Shown piece after piece: positions 13,101 to 22,200 of a stretch of DNA of 64,000 bases. Both the position numbers and the translations under genes were made by a program. Position 1 is the stretch's first letter; each line of letters starts with the position of its first letter. The DNA lies in contig NC_135134.1 of the NCBI RefSeq assembly GCF_051014445.1, positions 28,833,672 to 28,897,671 on the forward strand, read 5' to 3'. The notes below the pieces were generated by a model. The model saw only the letters and a list, made by a program, of their open reading frames with translations, did no database searches and was not told the origin of the DNA. This DNA is from Colletes latitarsis (Eukaryota; Arthropoda; Insecta; Hymenoptera; Colletidae).

Positions 13101-16100
13101 CGATCAAGTCGACATGTATGTTAAAACTGCGAAAGTATGACCCTGATGAGGGCAAATCTCAGACCTAACCTAGACCTAACATGTGTTAACCACTAAAATA
13201 TTAATCGAAACAAGGTTTAATGATCTGTTTCAGTGTGGTACCATATTAGTACGTGATCCAAACCAGAAAAAGTCAGGGATCTGTTCAACAACTATGTGAA
13301 AAACGCGAAAATATGACCCGGATGAGTGCAAATCCCAGACCTGCCCCAGACCTAACTTGCGTTATCCTATAAAATATTGATCGAAACCAGGTTTAATTGA
13401 CTGTATCAGTGTGGTACCACATTACTACCTGATCCCAACCGGAAAAAACTCCGGATGTGTTCAACAAGTATGATAAGAATGCGAAAGTATGAGTCTGATG
13501 GGGGCAAATCCCAGGCCTAACCTAGACCGAACATGAGTTTTCCACTAAAATATTGATCGAAACCAGGTTTAATGGACTGCTTCACTGTGGTACCACATTA
13601 CTACGTGATCCAAACCAGAAAAACCCAGGATCTGTTCAACAAGTATGTTAAGAATGCGAAAGTATGAGATAGCTGATGGCGAATTCTAGACCTAACCCAG
13701 ACCTAACATGCGTTATCATCTAAAATATTGATCGAAACCAGGTTTCATCGACTGTTTCAGTGTGGTACCACATTACTACGTGATCCAAAGCAAAAAAAGC
13801 CCAGGATCTGGCCAACAAGTATGAGAAATATGCGAAAGTATGAGTCTCATGAGGGCAAATCCCAGGCCTAACCCAGACCTAACATGGTGTAACCTCTAAG
13901 ATATTGGTCGTATCCGGGTTTAATTAACTGTTTCAGTGTGGTACCGCATTACTACGTGATCCAATCCAGAAAAATCCAAGGATCTGCCCTTCAAGTATGA
14001 GAAATATGCGAAAGTTTGAGTCTGATAAGGACAAATCCCAGGCCTAACCTAGAACTAACATGCGTTATGCTCTAAAATATTGATCGAAACCAGGTTTCAT
14101 GGACTGTTTCAGTGTGATACCACATTACTACGTGATCCAAACCAGAAAAAACCCAGGATCTGTTCAACAAGTATGTGAAGAATGCGATAGTATGAGTCTG
14201 ATGAGGGCAAATCCCAGGCCTCACCTAGACCTAACCTGCGTCATTATCTAAAATATTGATCGAAACCAGGTGTAATTGACTGTTTCAGTGTGGTACCACA
14301 TTACTACGTGACCCAAACCAGAAAAAGGCCAGGATCAGGCCAACAAGTATGAAAAATATGCGAAAGTATGAGCCTCGTGAGGGCAAATCCCACACCTAAC
14401 CGAGTCCTAACCGGCGTTATCCTCTAAAATGTTGATCGTGACCAGGTTTAATCGTCTGTTTCAGTGTGGTACCACATTACTACCTGATCCAAACCTGAGA
14501 TAACCCAGGATCTGTTCAACAAGTATGTGAAGAATGCGAAAGTATGGGTCTGATGAGGGCAAATCCCAGGCCTAACCTAGACCTAACATGAGTTATCATC
14601 TAAAATATTGATCGAAACCAGGTTTAATGGACTGTTACAGTGTAGTACCACATTACTATGAGATCCAGACCAGTGAAAGCCCAGGATCTGGCCAACAAGT
14701 TTGTGAGAAATGCGGAGGTGTGAGCCTGATAAGGGCAGATCCAACACCTATCCCAGACCTAACTTGCGTTATCCTCTAAAATATTGATCGAGACCAGGAT
14801 TAATCGACTGTTTCAGTGTGGTACCACATTACTACGTAGTCCAAACCAGAAAAAGCCCAGGATCTGGCCAACAAGTATGAGAAATATGCGAAAGTATGAG
14901 CCTGATGCGGGAAAATGCTGGACCTAACCCAGACCTAACATGCGTTATCCTCTAAAATATTGATCGAGACCAGGTTTCATGGACTGTTTCAGTGTGATAC
15001 CACATTACTACGTGATCCAAACCAGAAAAAACCCAGGATCTGTACAACAAGTATGTGAAAAATGCGAAAGTATGAGTCTGGTGAGGGCAAATCCCAGGCC
15101 TAACCTAGACGTAACATGGTGAATCCTCTAAAATATTGGTCGTATCCAGGTTTAATTAACTGTTTCAGTGTGGTACCACATTACTACGTGATCCAATCCA
15201 GAAAAATCCAAGGATTTGCCCAACAAGTATGAGAAATATGCGAAAGTTTGAGTCTGATGAGGGCAAATCCCAGGCCTAACTTAGACCTAACATGCGTTAT
15301 CCTCTAATATATTGGTCGTATCCAGGTTTAATTGACTGTTTCAGTGTGATACCACATTACTACGTGATCCAAACCAGAAAAAACCCAGGATCAGTTCAAC
15401 AAGTATGTGAAGAATGCGAAAGTATGGGTCTGATGATGGCCAATCCTAGACCTAACCCAGACCTAACATGCGTTATCATCAAAAATATTGATCGAAACCA
15501 GGTTTAATCGACTGTTTCAGAGTGGTACCACATTACTACGTGATCGAATCCAGTAAAATCCAACGATGAGCCCAACAAGTATGAGAAATATGCGAAAGTT
15601 TGAGTCTGATGAGGGCAAATCCCAGGTCTAACCTAGACCTAACGTGCGTTATCCTCTAAAATATTGACCGAAACCAGGTTTAATCGACTGTTTCAGAGTG
15701 GTACCACATTACTACGTGATCGAATCCAGTAAAATCCAACGATCAGCCCACAAAGTATGAGAAATATGCGAAAGTTTGAGTCTGATGAGGGTAAATCCCA
15801 GGCCTAACCTAGACCTAACATGCGTTATCCTCTAAAGTATTGATCGAAACCAGGTTTAATGGACTGTTTCAGTGTGGTACCACATTACTACGTGATCCAA
15901 ACCAGAAACACCCAGGATCTGTTCAACAAGTATGTGAAAAATGCGAAAGTATGAGCCTGATGAGGGTAAATCCCAGACCTAACCCATACCTAACATGCGT
16001 TATCCTTGAATATATTGACCGAGACTAGGTTTAATTAACTATTTCAGTGTGGTACCACATTACCACGTAATCCAAACCAGAAAAAGCCAAGGATCTGGCC

Positions 16101-17003
16101 AACGAGTATGCGAAAACTGCGAAAGTATGAGCCAGATGAGGGCAAATCCCAGGCCTAACCTAGACCTAGCATGAGTTATCCTCTAAAATATTGATCGAAA
16201 CCAGGTTTAATGGACAGTTTCAGTGTGGTACCACATTACTACGTCACCCAGACCAGTGAAAGCCCTGGATCTGGCCAACAAGTATGTGAGAAATGCGAAG
16301 GTATGAGCCTGATGAGGGCAGATCCTACACCTATCCCAGACCCAACTTGCGTTATCCTCTAAAATATTGGTCGAGACCAGGTTTAGTCGACTGTTTCAGT
16401 GTAGTACCACATTACTACGTGATCCAAACCAGAAAAAGCCCAGGATCAGGCCAACAAGTATGAGAAATATGCGAAAGTATGAGCCTCATGTGGGCAAATC
16501 CCAGACCTATCCCAGACCTAACTTGCGTTGTCCTCTAAGATATTGATAGAAACCAGTTTTAATTGACTGTTTCAGTGTGGTACCACATTACTACGTGACC
16601 CAATCCAGAAAAAGCCCAGGATCTAGCCATCAAGTATGAGAAATATGCGAAAGTATGAGCCTGATGAGAGCAAATACCAGACCTAACCAAGACGTAACAA
16701 GCGTTATTCTCTAAAATATTGATCGAAACCAGGTTTAATCGACTGCTTCAGTGTGGTACCACATTACCACGTGATCCAAACCAGAAAAAGCCCAGTATCT
16801 GGCCAACACGTATGAGAAATATGCGAAAGTATGAGCCTCATGAGGGCAAATCCGTCACCTAACCGAGTCCTAACCGGCGTTATCCTCTAAAATATTGGTC
16901 GAGACCAGGTTTAGTCGACTGTTCCAGTGTGGTACCACTTTCCTACGTGATCCAAACCAGAAATAACCCAGGATCTGTTCAACAAGTATGTGAAAAATGC
17001 GAA

Positions 17004-17015
17004 GGTATGAGCCTG
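17004..17015. repeat. 5' target-site duplication of LINE copy 1
   Basis: GGTATGAGCCTG immediately precedes the first element base and recurs directly after the poly(A) tail at 23009-23020. Two more A residues (17002-17003) could belong to the duplication but cannot be told apart from the tail, so its length is 12-14 bp. It is ordinary satellite sequence and marks a target-primed insertion. Confidence 0.95.
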
Positions 17016-17399
17016 TCCCTCAGGGGCTGCCAGCCTTTCAGCTGCAGTACGGGCTTAACGAACCCGGGGTACCCGAGTCATACACACACCGTAAGCCTCC
17101 TGTTGGTCGTCACAACGACCCATTCACAATTCCCTATTGGTTTTGTGAATGGTACGTGACGGCAGGAGGAACGGGGGTCTTGGCTTAACCGCCTGGGCCA
17201 CGAGTATGGCGACTCTATAAAATCGCCCTCCAATCCTAAGCTATGGTGCGCGGCGATGGGATGCATGGTTGGGGGAGAAGGCCCAATCCCAAGCGACCAC
17301 CTCCGGGGAACCTGCCGAACCCTCGGAGTATTAGGCTTACCCGGGTAAGGCGGCTCTGCCCGGGTGGACCTTTATTTCCGACCATCTCGTGGGACTATT
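17016..17399 (+). other. 5' UTR of LINE copy 1, with several potential RNA hairpins
   Basis: A 384-nt leader. Visible stems are: GGTCGT/ACGACC (17105-17110 with 17115-17120, loop CACA); CATTCACAA/TTGTGAATG (17121-17129 with 17143-17151); CTCCGGGG/CCTCGGAG (17301-17308 with 17321-17328); the 14-bp palindrome CTTACCCGGGTAAG (17336-17349); and ACCCGGG/CCCGGGT (17339-17345 with 17359-17365). Over the whole leader I find only two base differences from copy 2. Both lie inside stems and both keep pairing through G-U wobble. A TATAAAAT string at 17215-17222 might be mistaken for a promoter element. A LINE of this type would be expected to carry an internal promoter here, but I cannot locate it. Confidence 0.8.
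17149..17220 (+). CDS. Upstream ORF 1 in the LINE leader (23 codons)
   Basis: An ATG at 17149 inside the leader opens a 23-codon frame ending in TAA at 17220. A second in-frame ATG lies at 17206. The predicted peptide is not recognised. It is the first ATG-initiated frame I noted in the leader and is intact in copy 2. Any role would be regulatory (uORF). No evidence of translation is available from sequence. Confidence 0.3.
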   Translation: MVRDGRRNGGLGLTAWATSMATL

Positions 17400-17416
17400 A
17401 TGGACACAGAAAATAA
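17243..17416 (+). CDS. Upstream ORF 2 overlapping the ORF1 start (57 codons)
   Basis: An ATG at 17243 opens a 57-codon frame rich in Arg, Pro and Gly that ends at TAA 17414-17416. It overlaps the ORF1 ATG (17400) in a different frame. The stop is followed by a single A and then an ATG at 17418, which is in frame with ORF1 (Met7), with another ATG at 17424 (Met9). The layout would allow termination-reinitiation into ORF1, as at the ORF1/ORF2 junction. The only difference from copy 2 within this frame is synonymous (CCT/CCC, Pro). It may be a control element and not a protein; the peptide is not recognised. Confidence 0.35.
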   Translation: MVRGDGMHGWGRRPNPKRPPPGNLPNPRSIRLTRVRRLCPGGPLFPTISWDYYGHRK

Positions 17417-19277
17417 AATGGGGATGGGGCGGGTTTTGTCGGTTGGGGAGGACGGAGACGGGGTTGGGGTTAGGGTGGCGGCGCTCGCGCCACACTCAGC
17501 GCCAGGTCCGGCTTCGTGGAGGGTGGAGGAGGACGACGAGACGGCGTCGGTCTCGTCCTTCTCCTCCAGCACGAGCCACATAGGCTCTAAGAGGAAGAGG
17601 ACGGGGCAGGCCGTCGTCGAGGTGGGCGGGGCGATGAGCCCGTCGGTGAGGCTGAGTTGCCTCAGGGACGAGGTGACCGAGGAGATATCGGAGAGGATCT
17701 CCTCGTCCCTGAGGCGGGTGGAGAAAGTCGCCGCTGCCTGCGCCTTTAAGGGGCAGAAAAGCGGTGGCGCGGAGGCCCTGAAGGCCGCGGCGGAGGAAAT
17801 GAGGGAGGCGGCGCGGGAGCTCAGAGGGCGGAACGCCCGTCTGCAGCTCCTGTTGGAGGAGGAGCGACAGGGGAGGAGGAGGGCAGAGGCGCTGTGGAAC
17901 AGCGCGGCCCTCCCTCCCATCCTCCCTCCTCCTCCACCGCCGCGTCCCTCGGCGGAGGTAAATAAACGGGGTGCGGCGGCAGTGGTGCGGGGCACCGCGG
18001 GCCCCTCCACCCGCACTCCGCCCGTGAAGAAGTCCCCGTCCTCCTCAGAAGACGATCTTCTGAGGAGGATTGGGGACATGATTGATGGCAAGCTGGCCGC
18101 CTTCCGGGAGGAGCTCCTCGCCGGAAGAGCGGTCAGCAGGAAGGCGGTGCCTCCCCGACCTGTTCCGGTACAGTCGGGGAAGGCAAAGAAGGGCGGAGTG
18201 AAGGCTCCGCCCAGCGTTGCGGCACCAGGGCCCCGGGTCGCGACCCCCAAGGGGGGTGGTGTACCCGTGGTCGCGGTGGTCGCGTCCTCCACAGCACCCT
18301 CCCAAGGGGGGGTGGCGTGGAGTGAGGTGGTGGGGCGGAAGGCGAAGCGGGCGGCGAGGAAGGCCTCGCAACCGCAGCCTCCGCCTCCGCCGCCGGCGGC
18401 CAAGGTAAAGGCCGCGAAGGTCGGGAAGGCACGACCAGGTCGTCCCCCAAAAACGGCAGCGGTGACGCTGACCGTTGCGCAGGGTGGCGACCTGACCCTC
18501 GCGGAGGCGATGCGGCTCGCCAGGGAGAATATCTCCCTGGAAGAGCTGGGCATCGCCTCCGTGAGGGCGAAGAGGGCCGTGACCGGGGGTCTCTTGCTGG
18601 AGATCCCCGGTGCAGAAGGCGGCGCGAAGGCGGATCGTCTCGCCCAGAGGCTCCGGGAGCAGCTGGGCGAGCGAGGTGTCCGGGTCGCCCGGCCCACGAA
18701 GCGCACGGAGATGCGCATTTGTGGGCTGGACGACTCGGTCAGCGCACAGGATGTGTCCCGTGCCCTTGCGAGGGCGGGGGACTGTCCTGTGGAGGACCTG
18801 CGGATCGGAGAGATCCGCAGGTCGCCCTCCGGCCTCGGGTCGGTGTGGGCCCGGTGCCCCCTCTCCGCCGCCCGTAAGGTGGCGGAATCCGGGAGGGTGT
18901 TGGTGGGGTGGGTTTCGGCGCGAGTGGAAATCCTCGCGCCGCGCCCGCTCCAGTGTCACCGCTGCCTCGAATTGGGGCACGTGAGGCAGTGGTGCACCTC
19001 GCCGGTGGACCGCAGCGGTCAGTGTTACCGCTGCGGTGCCAAAGAGCACCGTGCAAGCCAGTGCTCGGCGGCCCCCCACTGCCCGCTGTGTGCGGACATT
19101 GGGAGGCCAGCCGATCACAGGGTGGGGAGCAAGAAGTGCTCCCCCCCCTCCCGGAAGGAGAGGAAGAGGCGGGCTGCACCGGCTCCGGTGCCGAGGGCGG
19201 TGGCATCGTCCTCCATGGAGGTGGACGGTGCTACGGGGACGGACAGCCGGGAGGAGGCTGGCGCGGCCATTAATTAA
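17400..19277 (+). CDS. LINE ORF1: gag-like RNA-binding protein with three zinc knuckles (copy 1)
   Basis: 625 codons from ATG 17400, which has A at -3 and G at +4; the frame is open further upstream only through a GTG. Proteins of this type coat the element RNA and form the ribonucleoprotein that enters the nucleus. Seen in order: an acidic Ser-rich N-terminus with a basic KRKR patch; a Glu/Arg/Ala-rich segment likely to form a coiled coil (about 128-170); a Pro run (about 176-188); a long Ala/Lys/Pro-rich linker; a region resembling R1-clade gag before the fingers; then knuckles C519-x2-C522-x4-H527-x4-C532, C542-x2-C545-x4-H550-x4-C555 and C561-x2-C564-x8-H573-x6-C580. The three knuckles, with an atypical third, match R1-clade ORF1. 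The stop overlaps the ORF2 start by one base. It differs from copy 2 at about 4 residues. Confidence 0.93.
   Translation: MDTENKMGMGRVLSVGEDGDGVGVRVAALAPHSAPGPASWRVEEDDETASVSSFSSSTSHIGSKRKRTGQAVVEVGGAMSPSVRLSCLRDEVTEEISERISSSLRRVEKVAAACAFKGQKSGGAEALKAAAEEMREAARELRGRNARLQLLLEEERQGRRRAEALWNSAALPPILPPPPPPRPSAEVNKRGAAAVVRGTAGPSTRTPPVKKSPSSSEDDLLRRIGDMIDGKLAAFREELLAGRAVSRKAVPPRPVPVQSGKAKKGGVKAPPSVAAPGPRVATPKGGGVPVVAVVASSTAPSQGGVAWSEVVGRKAKRAARKASQPQPPPPPPAAKVKAAKVGKARPGRPPKTAAVTLTVAQGGDLTLAEAMRLARENISLEELGIASVRAKRAVTGGLLLEIPGAEGGAKADRLAQRLREQLGERGVRVARPTKRTEMRICGLDDSVSAQDVSRALARAGDCPVEDLRIGEIRRSPSGLGSVWARCPLSAARKVAESGRVLVGWVSARVEILAPRPLQCHRCLELGHVRQWCTSPVDRSGQCYRCGAKEHRASQCSAAPHCPLCADIGRPADHRVGSKKCSPPSRKERKRRAAPAPVPRAVASSSMEVDGATGTDSREEAGAAIN
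18039..18069 (+). other. 14-bp perfect inverted repeat, 3-nt loop, inside ORF1
   Basis: Arms 18039-18052 and 18056-18069 (core CCTCAGAAGA / TCTTCTGAGG) are perfectly complementary around the loop CGA. A G-T pair can extend the stem. It is preserved in copy 2 at +8800. It encodes a Ser/Glu/Asp stretch, so the symmetry is not forced by a simple amino-acid repeat. Confidence 0.85.
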
Positions 19278-19279
19278 TG
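19275..19279 (+). promoter_or_regulatory. TAATG stop-start overlap coupling ORF1 and ORF2 (copy 1)
   Basis: The ORF1 stop TAA (19275-19277) and ORF2 ATG (19277-19279) share one A. The same UAAUG arrangement drives ORF2 translation by termination-reinitiation in the Bombyx R1-clade element SART1. By analogy ORF2 is expected to be translated from the bicistronic RNA this way, without frameshifting. The preceding sequence is TTAAT, giving ATTAATTAATG. Confidence 0.85.
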
Positions 19280-22200
19280 CCGCCCCGCCTCCTCCTCCAG
19301 GCCAACCTCAACCACTGCCGCGCGGCACAGGACTTGATGTCCCAAGTCCTCGCGGAGTGGGGGGTTGGCCTGGCGGTCGCCGCCGAGCTGTACCGCGTCC
19401 CTGATCACCCTCATTGGGTGGGCGACGCGGACGGCTTGGTGGCGACGGTATGGGGAGGGGGCGACGGGTCCCCACCGTTCTCCTTGTTGGAGCGCGGTCG
19501 GGGATTCGTCGCCGTGGACTGGGGGGGAGTCGCTGTGGTGGGGTGCTACATTTCGCCCCGTAGCGGTCACGCTGCGTTCGAGCTGTACTTGGCCGAGGTC
19601 GCGGCATGCGTGCAGCGCTACGCGGCCCGGCCGGTGCTGGTCCTGGGGGATTTTAATGCCAAGTCGGTGGCTTGGGGATCCCCCAGGACCTCCGTTCGCG
19701 GCGGGATCCTGGGCGATTGGGCGGCGGGGCTCGACCTCCGGGTATTGAACCGGGGGTCGGAGAACACATGCGTGCGGCGATATGGGGGGTCCATCGTGGA
19801 TGTTGGATTCGCGACCCCCAACGCCGTGCGCATGGTGTCGGGTTGGCACGTGGTCGCGGGGGCAGAGACACTCTCCGATCACCGGTACATCCGGATGGAT
19901 GTCTCTGCCGCCGCGAGTGCATCCCGACACGGCCGCCTGCGTGGCACCCCACCACGCCGCTGGGCGCTTCGGCGCCTGGACAAGGACGCCCTGATGGCAG
20001 CTGCCCTCGCTGCAACTTGGCCGCAGGGAGCGGCCGAGTTGCCGAGCATAGAGGAGGAGGTCGCCCGGCTCGGAGAATTGGTCGCGGGTATTTGCGACGC
20101 GGCGATGCCTCGGGTCGGGCGGGCTTCTCCTCGCCGGGCGGTGTACTGGTGGTCGGACGCGATCGCGGAGTTGCGAGTCGCGACTGTCCGCGCCCGACGC
20201 CAGTACACCCGCGCGCGCCGTCGTCAACGTACAGGCGACGGCGTGGCGCGAGCGAGGGCAGCTGATGACCTGTATGGAGCATACCGCGTGGCGCGGGTTG
20301 CTCTGCAGGTCGCCATCAAACGGGCCAAGACCCAGGCATGGAAGGAGCTCCTCCAGACCCTTGATGACGATCCATGGGGGCGCCCATATAAGGTGGTGCT
20401 GAATAAGCTCCGCCCGTGGGCGCCCCCCGTCACCGAGGGTCTTGACCCCCGGCTGCTGGAGGACGTGGTCAATACACTCTTCCCAATTGGGGAGAGGGGA
20501 CCGCGTCCTCCGGCGGCGGCGGCTGTCCCAGTGGAGTGGACGGCCGAGCTGGGGGTCACGCAGGAGGAGCTGGCAGCGGCCATCAGACGGCTCGGGGTTC
20601 GTAACACGGCCCCGGGTCCGGATGGTGTGCCCGGCCGGGTTTGGGTCTTGACCCAGGGCGTCCTTGGGGCCGACCTCAGGCGGTTGTTCGACCGCTGCCT
20701 GAGGGACGGGCGATTCCCCCCCAGTTGGAAGGTGGCGAGGATGGTCCTCCTCCGGAAGGAGGGTCGGCCCGCGGAGTCTCCCTCCGCATACCGGCCCATT
20801 TGTCTCCTCGACGAGGTGGGCAAGCTCTTCGAGCGTGTGATTGCTGCCCGCCTCGTCGAGCACCTGTCGCGGGGTGATCCCGGTCTGGCCGACTGCCAGT
20901 TCGGTTTCCGGGGGGGCCGATCGACTATCGACGCGATAGGTCGTGTGAGGGCCCTCTCGGAGGCGGCCGTCTCCCGGGGAGGGGTGGCATTGGCAATATC
21001 CTTGGATATTGCCAATGCCTTTAACACCCTCCCCTGGGAAGAGATAAGGAGGGGACTCGAATATCATCGAGTCCCCCCTTGTCTCAGGGCGGTCGTCGGG
21101 GATTATCTCCGCGGCAGGTGGATCGAGTATCCGGGCCGGGATGGTGATATGCGGAGGGAGGTGTACTGCGGTGTTCCGCAGGGGTCGGTCCTCGGGCCAC
21201 TCCTGTGGAACATCGCGTACGACTCGGTGTTGCGGGCCGGCCTCCCCGACGGCGTCAGCACGGTGTGTTATGCGGATGACACACTGGTGCTGGCCGTCGG
21301 GGCGCACTGGGGGAGGGCCATGCGTCGCGCGGAGGAGGGGTCGCAACGCGTCGTCGACCGGATCAGGGGGATGGGGATGACGGTGGCGGTCCATAAGACC
21401 GAGGTGATTGCGTTTCATTCACCTCGGCAGGATCCGCCACCCCCTTTGATTCGGGTGGGTGGGGCTGACATCGAGGTGAAGCCCCAGATCAGGTATCTAG
21501 GGCTGATCCTCGATAGCCACTGGCGTTTCGAGAAGCATTTCCGCTGCCTGGTCCCCCGGTTGGAAAGGATGGTTGCGGCTCTGGGCCGGATCCTGCCCAA
21601 CCTGGGGGGCCCGGCGGGCAGAGTTCGTCGCCTCTATGTGGCAATGGTCCAGTCGGTGGCCCTATACGGGGCCCCCGTCTGGGCGGACGACCTGGCTGCC
21701 TCCCGGCGCAGCATGACTATGCTGCGTCGGGTGCAGAGGCGCATGGCGCTCAGGGTCGTCCGCGGGTATCGGACCATGTCACATGAGGCGGCGACGGTTC
21801 TAGCGGGGATGCCGCCCATGGACCTGCTCGCGCGGTCGCACGCGGTGATGTACCGGCACCGCGTCGACCGTCGCGCGGGGGTGGGAGCGGTCCCGGGCGG
21901 GCAGGAACCTGCTTGGGGCGATTTGAAGCGCCAGGCCCGGCAGTCCGTGTTGGTCGCGTGGCAGGAGCGGCTGGCTCTGCCAACCGCGGGGCACCGGACT
22001 GTCGGGGCTGTTCGGCCACTCCTGAAGGAGTGGCTGGACAGAGGCCATGGCAGCCTCACCTACCGGCTGGCACAGGTATTTTCCGGGCATGGCAGCTTCG
22101 GAAGATACCTGTGCCGGATAGGGAAGGAGCCGACGGCGCGTTGCTGCCACTGCGACGCTGAGCAGGACACGGCGGATCATACCCTGGAGGTATGCCCCGC

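Larger units (their letters stand above)
1..17015. repeat. Satellite array, left segment (~176-bp monomers, about 97 copies)
   Basis: Tandem monomers in head-to-tail order. The anchor GGTAC(C/A) falls at 109, 285, 461 and 637, exactly 176 bp apart, and this continues throughout. Recurrent blocks in order are: AAAATATTGATCGAAACCAG, a GACTGTTTCAGTG block, the palindrome TGTGGTACCACA, TACTACGTGATCCAA, AGGATCTG, CAACAAGTATG, GCGAAAGTATGAG, TGATGAGGGCAAATCC and doubled CCTAA/CCTAGA units. Local higher-order repeats are visible: a dimer around 285-990 and 3482-4185, about 6 monomers between the 6.0-6.5 and 7.05-7.5 kb stretches, and 7 monomers between 4609 and 5841. Small indels occur, such as a loss of about 4 bp in TTATC-TAAAAT near 6395, 7450 and 8150. 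I see no gene here. Confidence 0.97.

Noticed and set aside
1..17015. CRISPR-like regular repeats
   Set aside because: The whole 176-bp unit is repeated with no unique spacers, and the content is eukaryotic.
17016..17100. HDV-like self-cleaving ribozyme at the LINE 5' end, as in R2 elements
   Set aside because: I could not lay out the nested double pseudoknot with the required catalytic C; only simple hairpins are visible. A structure-based motif search would settle it.
17215..17222. TATAAAAT as a LINE promoter
   Set aside because: It lies about 200 nt inside the transcript expected for a full-length element. Transcription from there would lose the 5' end, so it is more likely chance.
17372..18718. 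448-codon antisense open frame over ORF1 (also at 26172-27518)
   Set aside because: Shadow of GC-rich, G/C-ending codons on the other strand. Low-complexity composition and no recognisable domain.
19274..21418. 714-codon antisense open frame over ORF2 (also at 28074-30218)
   Set aside because: Same codon-bias artefact. No motifs, and it mirrors the conserved RT/endonuclease frame.
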